Origin: Paralvinella palmiformis
Taxonomy: Eukaryota > Annelida > Polychaeta > Terebellida > Alvinellidae
Length of the DNA: 64,000 nt
Reading direction: 5' to 3'
Assembly (NCBI GenBank): GCA_025642065.1
Contig: JAODUP010000069.1
Span: forward strand, 62,501 to 126,500
In this document: one piece after another, positions 12,421 through 25,862 of the stretch
Numbering within the stretch: position 1 is the stretch's first letter
How the letters are laid out: the number at the start of each line of letters is the position of its first letter
Notes under the pieces: model-generated
Database searches by the model: none
What the model was told of the DNA's origin: nothing
Seen by the model: the letters and a program-made list of their open reading frames with translations, nothing else
Made by a program: the position numbers and the translations under genes

Positions 12421-13930
12421 ACTTACAACTAATAAGCTAAACATGTATCAATGCGGGCTATTTACTGAGTCAATAGATAGACGAGAAGAGCAATTATCAC
12501 ATGTATATTACGAATATGTTCTTACCCTATCTTAGACCTCTATTTTGTAAAGCAAATTCATCAAAACTCGAAAAGAATCTGCCGTTACAATGTGTCAACC
12601 CATTATACGCTTCACTGATTTATACAATGTTTTCACCGCGTGTCAAAAACCTGAAATAGCCACCACACACAAACACCCATACATGCATACAAACACACAC
12701 ACACACGTACATGCACACACGATCACACACGCGGTATTAAAATTTTACTGATGCATTGATTCGATAATTTGTTTACACTCAGCATTTTTTAAGTTTTCAA
12801 CGTAAACTTCTTTGCGATATTACTATTGCATTAACACTGTATAATTAATTCTCAATTTGTGATCCATGAGATTGATTCTTTAAATTTGGTCAAATAACGT
12901 GTGTCATGCTGCAACCATTACAATACAAATATGCAAATTTGCCTGTATATATACACTATAATTAATTTTGACGTTTTAAGTTATTTTAATGCATGTCATT
13001 ATGTTATTTCACTGTAAAACATAGCTGAATGGCTCCATATAATTAGAGCGTTTATTAAATTACATTTTAAATATTCTTTATTATTAATAAAACTTTCTTA
13101 CTGAGGACTAACCCGAAATGTGATGTATAAAAAAATCTATTTAATATTTGCAAGAGACGACACACTTCTAATCTCATCCAGAATTTGCGGGAGCTACTAC
13201 ACTAAATACACAATTCTGATACGTGTTCAGTCGAGACAAAGGTATCTCCAGTAATATCTGACTGGATGATCCGTGTTTTCGTAATGAATTTCATTCACTC
13301 AGAAGTTCATACACAAATATTCAAGTGTACTAATATGGATAAATTATATTAGTAAAATCCTTTACTAGATACCCTGGCTATCCGGCAACCGTTGTGGATT
13401 TTGAAGAATTGGCATGAGTAGGGAGTACTTATAATGCTTTAAGAGCGTACTCTGTCTGCTACAGTAATTTAAATGCTGGATTCTCAGGCCAAACACCTAA
13501 ACAGCCTCACACCAAAGACGTAAATAGTGTACACATTATACAGCTCTAGATCAACATTTTGTTTTGTTTTGAATATATATGCACAGAAAATATAACTTCT
13601 CAACTGCAGCATGATATTTTTTTATATGTGCTAGCCTCGTCACTAACTTTTCTGTTGTATTAAATACTACAAAAAAATTAACCAAAATTATTTGAAAAAA
13701 GAAAACACGAACTTCAATCTCTTTTACTGGAAATGTGTATTTACGTCTCAAAATTCAAATTTATTTTCCAACTTTTTCTTTTAAATGCGCACTACAGTGG
13801 TGTGTGTTTATTTGTGTGTATACATCTGTGTGCGTTAGGGTGGACATTTTTGTATTTTCTAAAAAGGAGGACATGGTGCTTCCAAAAGGAGTACATGGTC
13901 ATAGATTACGTTTGTTTATTTTTTATTTTT

Positions 13931-14257
13931 CAGGGAGAATCCCCAGACTGTCGCTTATTCGGTACAGGATACTGCGTCCCCCCCCCCCACCACTCACAGG
14001 GGAGCAGTACGGAAAGATGGAGCCGAAATACCCTGAGGGTGGTCACTGCCAGAGTGTTTTCAGGGGGTCTTTAACGCCCCCTTTATTTTTAATAATTCAG
14101 TGGATACGGCAGTCCCATTTAAAGCGGTCAGCCACCCACGATTGTGTGAGCCGAGAAATTAATTCCTCGAAAGGTTTCGACCTCTTGCTCTGGGATCGAA
14201 CCTGTGTCCCTTGGCAGCAAGTGCCGAGTGCTTAACTGCTAAGCCACCGGAGCTCAC
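13931..14257 (-). mobile_element. tRNA-derived SINE, family B
   Basis: Read on the - strand it begins with GTGAGCTCCGGTGGCTTAGC (tRNA-like A box region), has a B box in the middle (GGTTCGATCCC near 14190-14200), then a body shared with the copy at 38532-38897, including ACACTCTGGCAGTGACCACC and GGCTCCATCTTTCCGTACTG. It ends at GGGGATTCTCCC. Open frames containing GRIPRLSLI or GESPDCRLF here are readings through the SINE, not proteins. Confidence 0.85.
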
Positions 14258-14640
14258 TATTATAGATTACCAACTTACTACACACACATATATGTTCACA
14301 TAGCCGCGCGCACATACATATAGTGTATTTAGAAACACCTTACAAAAGTAAAAGAAATGAATATCAGTATTTGTTTTTAACCAAATTGAAGCAATTTCAA
14401 AAATACAAAGGTAGCCTGTCGTGAACTGCTTATTTCTTGCATTTCTGTCTTTCACTTGCCATCTCCAGGAGTTTTCTCTTGGCTAAGAGTTTTCTGCACA
14501 TGGCTGGACACTATTCTGAGAAATTAGGGTCCTGGTGCGATATGTGAAGATCAAAACAGGTCCTGCTTAAGCAGGCGATAGGTGCAGGACTACCGGCTCA
14601 AAAGCCGTACACTCAGGCACAAAGCCGGGCGTCTGGCCAC

Positions 14641-14642
<2 letters not shown>

Positions 14643-14687
<45 letters not shown>
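14643..14687. repeat. (GT)n microsatellite
   Basis: 22 uninterrupted GT units. It directly precedes the dispersed repeat at 14688-15110. Confidence 0.97.
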
Positions 14688-14688
<1 letters not shown>

Positions 14689-15110
14689 AGGATACATATA
14701 TACTGGCACTGGTTCAGAGGATCTACACATAAATATCCTTTGAGACCTCTACCTCCATAAATCTATACATAAATAAAACTATGATCAATGATCAATTTAA
14801 ATATAAAATGTTTTACACCTGCACTTATCTATACATACGTAGACCTATGCATGTGTCTGAGTTACTCAACAGCCTCTGGGGCACAGCTAGTTCGTATGCG
14901 ACAAATATGTCACGCCAACAGGAAAGTGACTACATGCAGGCTACGTACAAAAGCTGAAGCACTTACAAAAACTATTTGACAACGCATCTCCCAGTAAACA
15001 ATACGTGGGTGTTGTTCAAAGGTGAGTTACTACTTATACATAAGATAACTACTTTGACACCACAATTTACATTCAGCAGTAACATTCTGTGATTCAAAAG
15101 AAGCCTATAA
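14688..15110. repeat. Dispersed repeat, copy 1 of 2 (unclassified)
   Basis: Sequence such as TACTGGCACTGG, AAATATCCTTTGAGACC, GCACTTATCTATACATACGTAGACCTATG, ATAAGATAACTACTTTGACACC and TTCAGCAGTAACATT recurs in the same order at 45290-45645. No coding frame, terminal repeat or tRNA head was seen, so the family is unknown. Both copies lie next to GT/TG-rich sequence. Confidence 0.75.
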
Positions 15111-15391
15111 ATAAAATGTTTCGATATATTCTGGGTTCGAATAACCAAACAAATCCTACCTATATCAATCGTATTAGAGTCTCATGTGTACAATATTACA
15201 GCTGATCAGTGTATGGAGGCTGATCGAGGGTATGCTAAAACAGGGAACTTTATTGTGCACGAAATTGTTCTTATCAGGATCACAATGGAAATAAGTGTTT
15301 TCACTTTCTTGTGCTATCCTGGTACTTTAAAGTATCTATGTATTTTAGTGTTATTATATGTATTTACATTAGTGTACAAAATAAATCAAAT

Positions 15392-15393
<2 letters not shown>

Positions 15394-15438
<45 letters not shown>
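15394..15438. repeat. (AT)n microsatellite
   Basis: About 22 AT units without interruption. Confidence 0.97.
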
Positions 15439-15440
<2 letters not shown>

Positions 15441-16108
15441 TGAAATATAATGAGAGAATATGCTAAATATCACTATAACAGCGCGGGAACGAGAATCAAG
15501 ACAATTACTGGTAATGTAGGATGCATTTTATAAATATGAGCAGAGTAGAGAACAGAATCGGGCAAATCTTACCATTACAATTAAGTTGTCTCAGTAGATT
15601 GGTGCACCATGAAAAATGCCTCGTGTGGTGAGGGAAAATAATGTGCGTACGTAGAAAAATAATGCGTTGTACCGTAGAACAATGGAACCGCCCCTGTGAG
15701 AATATCAGGTGGGGGGAAGTTGCTAAATGTTTAAGACATACCTTATAAAGCCTATTCATACAATGATCGTGTGTGTCGAGTCGTGGGTACGACCCATTTC
15801 CAGTTTCATGCTTTGAGGCCGCACATAAAAAAACAGATCGAGGACCTAACGGATAAACATTTCGAAATAGTCTTACATATTACATAATACTTCAAATGTA
15901 TCGCCATAAAACAAATAAATATTTTAATTATCAGTGAAAGCACAGTTCTCTGAAAAGGTTAGAGAATAGTCTAGCTGTATGTAAATCGACCCTTTGTGGT
16001 CTTATAACGCCACTGGTGTGCGCATTATTATTAAATAGATTATGTACACGTTTCAACTTAGTAATTAACACTAAAATAAAATGAAATACAGTAGAAAATC
16101 TCTTAGTG

Positions 16109-16163
16109 GCAATCAGTGCTGGATGATGATGATTCATGTTTTACGGCTAGCAATCAGTGCTGG
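16109..16163 (-). mobile_element. 27-bp SINE tail insertion with 14-bp target duplication
   Basis: The 14-mer GCAATCAGTGCTGG occurs at 16109-16122 and 16150-16163. The 27 bases between (ATGATGATGATTCATG, then TTTTACGGCTA) match the 3' end of SINE family A in reverse orientation. This looks like an extremely 5'-truncated retrotransposition. Confidence 0.75.
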
Positions 16164-16507
16164 GAAAACCTGAGCTGAAATATATTTATTTTTCGAATTT
16201 TCATGAAGTAAAAATTATATTGAATGTTATATAATATTTTGTAGTTCGATGTATTCAACAGCCTTTAATTGTTTGCGGTATTTACGTTAAACAAAATATT
16301 AAATTAAACATTTAAATGAGAACGAATTAATTAATAACATGCACGAAATGGCTCTGTGGGCGAAAGGTACATGAGGGCGAAACGGTAAATTCCTATTCTG
16401 ACTTCTCTACATTTGTATTTTAAAAAACATTTTGTGATCGACAGTTTAATAATATCAGTTTCCTGAATATCTGACTTTACAATGGTCAATTTAAATGTAT
16501 GTAGTCA

Positions 16508-16571
16508 AACTTTATTGTCTTTTACTTAGGCGAATCACTTTATTGTCTTTTACTTAGGCGAATCACTTTAT
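16508..16571. repeat. Two-copy direct duplication of about 28 bp
   Basis: TTTATTGTCTTTTACTTAGG with the following CGAATCAC occurs twice back to back, followed by TTTATTG. A recent slip or duplication event. Confidence 0.85.
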
Positions 16572-16862
16572 TGATGGTAATTAGTCTGACAATTTACCAA
16601 CCACCCTTACCGAAATGTAAATGAAAACAGAATATTCTAGAGAATTTACGAGAATAAAGGTAACTTTTAATTAATTGCCATGATTACCTCGATTTGAGGC
16701 ATCTGTATGTTAATTTTTTTCGTAATAGTGACATATTTTGTAATTAAAAACAACTGTCATATGGAGAATAGGTAAGCTTTTGACTTTCTTGTCTCTGGAA
16801 CAGTTTACCTGGGGACCGAAGTACTAAGATTTTAAGTAGATCTAGTTGATTTAGCTACTTAA

Positions 16863-18112
16863 ATTACATTTCTAGGTTTAAAAAAGGTTTAGGTCTATCA
16901 TGTAAAGTACTTGAATGGTTTAGATCCTATTTGGAACAACGCTTCCAGAGACTGTCTGTTCTGAGTGTTCATGGTATTTTATCTGACATTCAGTTTTTGT
17001 TATCTGCCAATCTGGTGTACCACAGGCACAGGGTAACTCAGGGTTCAGTTCTTGCTCCTCTTGTTTTCACAATGTATACCCGTCCTCTTGGGATCATTGT
17101 GCAGTAATATGGAGTTAAATATCACTTGTATGCTGATGACACATAGCTGTATATATCACTGGATCCTGACATGAGTTAAATTTCTCCTCTTCCTTGAAGA
17201 ATTTAGAACATTGTATTGCTGATATTCGGCTATGGATGACTAAAAATCTTCTAAAACTAAATGATAATAAAACAAATATTATATATTTGGCATCACCACA
17301 TTGTGGTAAATCCCTAATGACACCAGCATTACAGATGGGTGCATCTTTGATTACCCCTAATATCAGTAATAAATCTAGGGGTTATTTTTGACTAATGTAT
17401 TAACATGTATGAAGTTGCCACATCAGTATGCCAAGCTGCCTACTACCATATTAATAACATCCACTGTTTAAAAGCATTCTTGACACAAGAAGCACTTGTA
17501 ACTGTAGTCCATGCCTTTGTTACATCTCATATAGACTATTTTAACTCCCTGTTATTTGGCATATCTGATTATAACATTAATCACCTTCAGCGAATTCAGA
17601 ATAGTGCAGCTTGCATTTTAACAAATACTAGAAAATATGATCATATCATCCCAATTCTTCAAAAACTACATTGGCTATGTGTTAGACAGCGTATCCTTTT
17701 CAAGATTGTGTTAATAACTTATAAATCTATTAATCAAATGGCGCCAGAATACCTGTGTGAACTGGTGTCCATTAGAAAGTCATCCTGAAAACTCAGGTCA
17801 TCCAGTCAGATACTATTGCAGGTGCCTGTGTCTCGGCTCAAGTCATATGGTGACTGTGCATTTAGTGTTGCAGCCCCCACTTTGTGGAATAAGTTGCCAG
17901 CAGATATTAGGGATGTGTCGTCTCTTGAAAATTTTAAATCTCTTCTAAAAACATACCTATTCAAGCAAGGTCACTTTCACAGATAAATAATTGTTATTTT
18001 ACAGACATATTATTTGGGGTATTATTATATTACATATTATTTGTACAGCACTTTTGAATGGCTCCTGCTAGTAAGGGTGCTTTATTAAATATACATTAAT
18101 TATCATTATGAC
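16863..18112 (+). mobile_element. 5'-truncated LINE bounded by a 14-bp duplication
   Basis: The 14-mer ATTTAGCTACTTAA lies at 16849-16862 and 18113-18126. Between them the + strand gives RT pieces in order: WFRSYLEQRFQRL, QGSVLAPLVFTMYT, YHLYADDT (catalytic Asp pair kept), NLEHCIADIRLWMTKNLLKL, then FVTSHIDYFNSLLFGI, RIQNSAACILTNTRKYDHI, LHWLCVRQRILFKIV and AFSVAAPTLWNKLPADI. The 3' tail has CAGCACTTTTGAATGGCTCC. Internal stops show it is inactive. The local sequence is rich in GCTACTTAA words, so part of the flank match could be coincidence. Confidence 0.85.
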
Positions 18113-18126
18113 ATTTAGCTACTTAA

Positions 18127-19500
18127 GTAACACCTTGCTACCTAATATAAATAGCTATTTGTAAAAGGTGAGTTACTAAACAAAGCTTCTTCAAATATCT
18201 ACTTAAAATGACCAGAACAGCTACTTAACTAAGCAGCTAAAAATATATCTTAAATAATATTTTGCTACTTAAAAGTCAAGATGGCAGTCACTCTTTGTGG
18301 CTGGCCGTCGATGTCGTCGAAGAGAATGAATATTTCACCAAAGAACGTTTTATGAAGTTTTGGTTGATTTTGGGGTGGCTGATTATTGACTCAGTTGGAC
18401 AATAATAGAACAATTGATTACTAGCTTTGCAGAGACACATTTTTCTTATGTTTGTGCGTGGTCACACACACTTGCCCCAGAGATGCAGCTAAATATTTCG
18501 AAATTAAACTAAATTAGCCTACTAGTACTCACAATATAACACAAATTTGTTGCCAACACTTGTTTCATTCATCACACAAGCATGGAGTCTACAGTCAATG
18601 TGACTGGCGTTGTTGTTAATTTAAATTAAAAATACCCTTAGCTGGAGTTACTGTATACCATCGTTTCAAACCTATTTCTCCCACGTTAATGTTAATTAGG
18701 ACTATTTACTGTTACAACAGATAAATTCTAGATATAAAGGTGGTCTGTGTGGTAAATAGCTTTACCTTTCTTTTTTTAACACCGCATTGACAATTTCAAA
18801 TTATATTGTAGCGTTTCCAGTTTGATAAATACTCGTGCAAATAAAGTGTGACATGGAAACAAAAATTCAACTTTAAAACAAATAAATCATATTTTCAGCA
18901 ATTATAATAGACTATAGATATGTATTTATGACAGTAATTAATTCTTTGGGCCAACATGTATATAACTAAATATGTTGGAAAGTTTTTATCACTTTTGAGT
19001 ACAATGGACAATTTTTTAAATTTCATTATAATATTCCAACCACTTAATAATACAAATATTTCTTTCAAGGTAATTTTGTATTGATGAGTTGGCATGAATC
19101 TAATACAATTTTATAATCATCATCTATATAGATCTATTTACAAAAGTGTATAAATGATTGCTGGTAGATCTATCTAAAATATAAATGTTGACATTTTACA
19201 TAGAATATTTTATGTATTTTCTTACAAATAACCTCTTGACATGGCACATATTTCTCACTTTTGTCTCTCTCCATATTAAATACTACTCCAATTAAGAAAA
19301 AGTTAGATCTAAATATTCTAATAGATCTAGTTACATATGTCATTTGTCAGTATATAGGCCTATCTATAATATGTTATTGAGTTAGTCGCAGTTGGACAGT
19401 GAGTAAAGAAATCATTCAGAGAATGAGATGCACAGTTAAAAGTTTCTTAGTAATTTTACTGATAATTATTTAATAAGCCTATTTGGAGTTCCCAACGTGC
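18127..19500. other. Intergenic AT-rich DNA, no gene seen
   Basis: Repeated short words such as AGCTACTTAA near 18120-18270; otherwise no open frame or repeat I can name. Confidence 0.4.
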
Positions 19501-20275
19501 ATGCGTTAAACCTCACTTCCAAGTCATGTTCTCGGGTTGCTGAACTTAGGAGATTTGTGGCCAGTGATAAGAAACTCAGAACATATACTGGGTTCCTTAA
19601 ATAGATAAGCTTTTGGCAGTCTCCTCAATCTTGTTGCACACAAGGCACAAATAATGCTCTAGCTATTGGGGGCAGATGTGGTATGGTCTGTAAGTTGACT
19701 TATTTTGCTCTGTTTGCATTCTTGTTTGATGGCAGTAGTTTGCACTCTATTATTGGTCGCTGTAAAGCTAAACCATCCCAAGCCTAATTGCCTATGTGCG
19801 ATTTTACTGTCACTGAGCCACTACACAAAGTGAGTAGTTCGGTGGCATGTGATGCTTTTTTAAAGCTATTCCCCGAAGACAACAGTACCACAATGTCACT
19901 TCTAATTATTGGGAAAATGACGAGTACATTGTGGGTAATCACATTGCAGCCATATACAGTATGGTGGCCCAATGGGCAAGTATTTTGGATTTGCACACTG
20001 CGTTTACTACATATAACTGAATGTAGAAATATTGTAGATCATTTAACGTGAAAAAAGAATTTAGTGGGCATCCCTGATGAAGAGCTTTAGAATTTAGTTA
20101 AATAGAAGATTTTAATGATATTAAATATTATCTGTCTCCATATAGAATATCAATGATAACAGAAATACCAATGATAATGTGGTCTAGCAATGGTATGAGG
20201 AAGCAGTCATATTTGTACTTAAACAAAAACTGTGGCACTTCAAAAAATCATTTCCTATTTTCATCCTAGATTATT
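19500..20275 (+). pseudogene. Possible decayed coding sequence, unrecognised
   Basis: Pieces of + strand frame look protein-like: SKSCSRVAELRRFVASDKKL (about 19520), an 87-codon frame at 19788-20051 with CDFTVTEPLHKVSSSVACDA, and IKYYLSPYRISMITEIPMIM (about 20115-20180). Stops and shifts separate them. It could be a dead transposon-related gene; no catalytic motif was found. Low confidence that it was ever one gene. Confidence 0.25.
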
Positions 20276-21028
20276 TTCCCACTAATTTGGCACATCTTAG
20301 TCATTATTTGGCATAAGATGTCGATGATTAATTATCGTTTGGAAGAATTAACCGAGTACGATGAATACAATTTGATGCTTAATCCGACACAAAATACGTT
20401 AATCAAAATGGTGACATCCACCTTCGCTAAAGTCACAAAATCACTATGATCATAACACAAGTTAGAAATCAGCTCATAAAGCACATTTTAGGGTGACTCG
20501 TATAACATAATTATTATGTAGAGGTTTTTAATGGATGACAATTCAGACATAAGTAGGGTTGGCATTGATTAATTGACTTTTTCAGATTATACTTGATTTA
20601 ACTACTTGTATTTTAAAATAAAGATTAAATATGTACATAACAGCTTTGCTTTAATTCTTTAGAAATGCTTTTCAGCCTATTGGATATATTATGATATTCC
20701 ACGTATTTATTTATTTTCAGAATTACGCATTATTTCTTATGAGATTGTCGAGAATGTTGAAAAAATTGAATAAATCAATTTGATCGAAAACATTTGATTT
20801 ATTCAGAAAAAAGCAAGATTTTTTCCCAACCCTGGATGCCAGTGACATTCACACAGGATGGAGCCACCAGTATCGGCATATTAATTTGTTAGGACTAAAA
20901 ATCACAGAAAATCACAAAAACTAATGATCTGTTGTAGATCGTCTGACTTTTTCAGATTGTTATATTGTCTTGATGTTGTTTTTAATATACCTATATTTTT
21001 TAACTGTTCATATTCAGCAAAGAGCATT

Positions 21029-23366
21029 ATGGCAACTGGTGGTGATCAAGATGGAGGAAAAGATCAAGTCCCACGTAACATGAATTCACTTTTGCAATCC
21101 TTCATAGAACTGTCAAAAGATCAAGATCAACCAGCGTCCTTGGCACCAATGACAGATGAGGTAGGGTGTGGTATGTTGTTTGTGTTCCTCAATCCTTCTC
21201 TCCAATGATGTAGTTTTTAATGAAGTTTGCTGCTCATCTCTGGATCATACAGATGCATACAACATGGGGATACATTCCTATGATTCATATGATTGTATCC
21301 CCACATTGTATGCATCTGTAAGAGGTTTTATCTGATTTACATAGAAAAGCGTCACTCGGGTGAGCCCTAGACCAAATCTAAACAAAACAGTTGCCCACTC
21401 AGTCATCACAAAAAGTGAATTTACTTCATGAGAAATGTGCTAGTAGACGTGTTATAGTTTTCATAATTCAATCTACTCTACATTAAACTAAGAAAGCTCA
21501 GATTGATTATATACAATTAAATCTGCCATAGCGCATTGAATCAATAGACCTCTTTTAGCTTGACTATTATTTATTTACATGTACTGCACAGTGGATTGGT
21601 AAAGCAACTACTGGAAAGCCTTAACTAAACTGATTCACCAGATGATGCTACTGTACAACTAAGTTATAGACACTATATAATGTTTATATGTAGGTCATTG
21701 GTTAAAAGGGTTAATTGAAAAACATTCAGCTGTGCTTAAATCTGAATGTGAGTGGCATGCCAAGTTTTAGTAAAGATTAGTAATATACTGTGAAAACTTG
21801 TGTATTAGTCATATCACACACATCCTCAGTTTCAGCAACACCTTCGCCAAGAAAATCTTCATAAAGGGCATCATCTTTTGTTCCATCCATCTTGTTACAA
21901 ATCCCAAACTTTAAGAAGAATTTGCACACCATTTGTTCTGGAATACCCTCCCATGTAGTTTTCACCCACCCAATGACCAGGAGAATTGATGGTCTCTTTA
22001 GGTTACCAGCAGCTGTTAGTGATTTATCACTCTCTATCATCCAGTCATTCTATAGTTTGCACATTTCACCCTTATACAGTTTGTACAGGCATACATCCAA
22101 TGACTGCTGTAGTAACATACACCCCCTGGGTATGACGGCCTGTGTGGATCTAGATACGGATTTTGCTCCTAGTGTCCACAAAAGAGTTCAAAAGCTGTTC
22201 ACCACTACCTTTGATTTCCATTGGTAATTGCTTTAATGATATAATTAATAAACAAACTTGTCACAGTCTCGTCTACCAGTAAACAATTGTGACCAGTGAT
22301 TTCTATTGTATTGCTAATCATCTGGAGGTAACGGTCGGTAACAGAGCATAACTATCAAGCATTATTACATAAAGACCGGCATGTTTGGGAAATCCTGTAT
22401 TTAAAAATAACCATTGGCCTTGTAATTTTAATGAGTACCGATGACGTATTAGAAAATTGTGAATCCCGTGATCAGCAGTTTCATGACATACACGTTTCCA
22501 GAGTAAGAAGTTCGTGGATCGTTAGATGTTGTCCATTATGTCTTTTAATAATGCTTCGTTTATACAAAATATAACCGAGATGAAATTAAAAGACACTATT
22601 TAATGTTTACTGTAATAGTTTGATGAAAATTTATGATTATTTTATTGAATAAAGTTGGATTAATAGGCAGGTATGTGGTGATTTTTTTCCGACTCTGGCT
22701 CTTGTTGGGTTGAATCCTATAATCATAATGTTGTGTGTCCAGAATGGCCCAGAACAGCTTGCCTTCAGCTGGTAGGAAATATGACATGCGTATAATTCGA
22801 GGTGCTTCTGAGAACTCCCTTTTCCCTCCTCCAAAAATTGAATTAACTATGACTATTTACAGTAGTTTGCAGATTCAGTGATTGATTCTTTGATTGATCG
22901 AAAATAAATTTATTAAATAAGCCAGATTTTTTATTTTGCTTCCTTTTCAGAGAAGACAATTCTTGGAGAATGCTTTCCATAATTTAGAGGCCCATGATCC
23001 CATTAAAGTTATGCTGGAAGACATCAAGGTCATCCTTGAGTCTGGAGAAACTGATGATGACAAACAGAAGAAAGAGCTGGCCCTTGATGACCTTCAGATG
23101 CATGTTGAGGACATGGATTTGGCCAATGGTTGGTATCACAACCCCATACTTCCAGTCTGAGCTTAGATGTTTGACCTAAAAACTCTGTACATGTTATGGC
23201 TTTATATGTCAATCTTTTGCTTTTGAATAGTGAATACAGACAGAATCATAGACCAAAACAGGACTCATGTTCAGTTTAAGTCCATGATTTATTGTTTAAT
23301 AGTTGGTTACTTTGGTTTGCCTTTTAAGCTAAATCTATTAGTGTAACAATTAGTAGATGGTGAGAT

Positions 23367-23416
<50 letters not shown>

Positions 23417-25827
23417 CTTAATCAGATATATCAGTAATAGGTATATCACTCTTTATATTAACATTTATTTAATTTATCAAAAATGTTATTGATATAAGTT
23501 GGGTTTACTGTAGGTCCAGGCCATTAAACTGAATTAGTTTTTAGGCCTAAAATATCATGATTCATGGTCCATTAAGCCGCCATAAAAATCTTAACTTTTC
23601 CCTGCAGTATTTGTAGGCGATATCAACATTTTAAACACATGAAATAGCAAAGAAACATCATTGAACAGCACACTTGTAAACCAGAAAGTGAACCACAGGA
23701 ACTGTGAAAAATATTTACACTCTAAAAGACAAGATTGCTTTGTAAAATTAGTGTAATAAATATTTTTGTTTAAACTGAACTTTTTGGTTTTCAATAATCC
23801 TATATTATTACCACAATGATAAAGATGCTGTTCCATGAAAACAAGATGTCTCTTCCGCCAAACGAATGAGATACAACGCTCTTGGGTACCAATTGTCTTG
23901 TTACCGATGCTGCCTTCAAATTGAAAGTCCTGAAATACGCTACCGAGTCCAACAACATTTATCCATAGTTACAAAAATCTGATAATCCTACATATAACTA
24001 TTGATATTCGATATATAAAGCCATGATCATTATCATCAACTTGTTTTACTTGCATTATCACTCCATGACTGCATGAGTTTAGATCAAAATGATGAATGAT
24101 GTCCAATTGTATATTGATCAAGTCTAGAAGGTTGCTAGCACACTGAAATTTCTTCTGATTACTGAATTTCTTGACACTGAAATAGCACTGGTCATTAAGC
24201 TGAGCTCAAAAAATAAGGGTAATAGTAGTGACTGAAAGTATTGGTCTAATGGCCGGAACCTACGGTAGGTAGTAATGTAGATTATTGGCTTAATGTTAAA
24301 CGAAAATGTCCGAAACAGAACCCTACCCTATTTTTATTTTTAACAGTAATATGCTCACTCAAATAGTGTTACATTGTCCCAAGAATGCACAAAACCCCAA
24401 TTATTCCTGGGGTCTTACAACACCTCCCAGCTTTAATACACTCTGATTCCATACTATGTTCCATTTATTTGATATTTGAATCAGTTACTGAAAAGCATTT
24501 GATCATAATTTGAATTACACAGAAGTGTATGTGGTTGTTGTTGCAGATTTTTACAAGATCAGTGGCTATGCCCTGTTTAATCCATTATTAAATAGTTCAC
24601 ACAGTGGCTATCGGTGGCGTACAGCCGAATTGATAGCGACACTGGCGCAGAACAACTCCTATTCGCAACAGTGCCTCTTAGATGCTGGTGTGTTTCCGTC
24701 ATTGATAAAGATGCTGGAGAAAGATGACAATGAAATGGCAAAGGTCAAGGCCATATATGCTATTTCATGTGAGTAATATCAGTCGTGAAAATTAGCTTTG
24801 ATAATAACAAACAATGGTGATAGATTATAAAGTGTTTTATTATTGTTTTAATTTATATAGTGTGTGTGTGTGTGTGATTATATTATGTCAACTGTTCTAC
24901 TCATTTTAGACATAAATGTCCATAGAACTGTCAGCTTGACTGTGTGAGTGTGCCTCATTTGCAGTACTATATCTTATGAAAGAATGACATGCCTAATTAT
25001 TATATGTGGGCATGTAACTGTAAAAGGTATCGCTGTTTGGCTTAGAACGAACATTATTCACCTGTTGAAAACGAGGAACAATATCAAAACCTTTCAATCG
25101 TGTTATTTTGTTTAGGTCTTTGTAGAGAATTTCCACCAGCCAGAGAAGTGTTTCTCAAAGATCTGGATGGTTTCTCAGTTCTTGTTCGTGCGATTCAGTC
25201 GGATGTCGAGAAGGTACAGACTAAAGCTAGCTTTATGCTGGCTGCACTTTGCACCGAGGTGCCAGAATACAGAGGTTTGTAATATAAATGTAGCTGGAAT
25301 CAACCATTGATATAGTATGAACAGAACATCAAGCATAGTAACCCAAATAGGTTTTCTAATTTGGTAGTTTTCCTATTATTTTTCAAATGATTAGTATTTA
25401 GTCTTACAGCACATATCATGTACATCTATTTGTGACTGTAATTCTCTAAGGGGTATTCCAAAAAGAAATGTTACCCACCCAGAGAAGGCAATTTTGTTTC
25501 CCCCGCCTATAGGAATTAAAAATTCTTTTTACGCCCCCTTGTATGAATTTACTTTGGGGGTTGACCCCCCCATGGTAGGATTTAAAAATAACAATCATCC
25601 CCCCATTTTTATGATGTGAAATATTATATTGTAATATATGATTACATCATGTGTATCATCAATCCTGAATACATAGGTCACATAGATTTAGAAGGGAATG
25701 GTAAAGATATTAAACTGCCCTAAAAGTATACATAGAAGATAAAATACTGGTACAACAATTTGTTTATATGAAATGAAATAATAACTACATGTATATACAA
25801 GATTATATTTAGTCTTCTTTATTCACT

Positions 25828-25862
<35 letters not shown>

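Noticed and set aside
21892..22227. A 111-codon + frame in HSPBP1 intron 1
   Set aside because: It is antisense to the pogo/Tigger remnant, whose - strand reading matches a known family.
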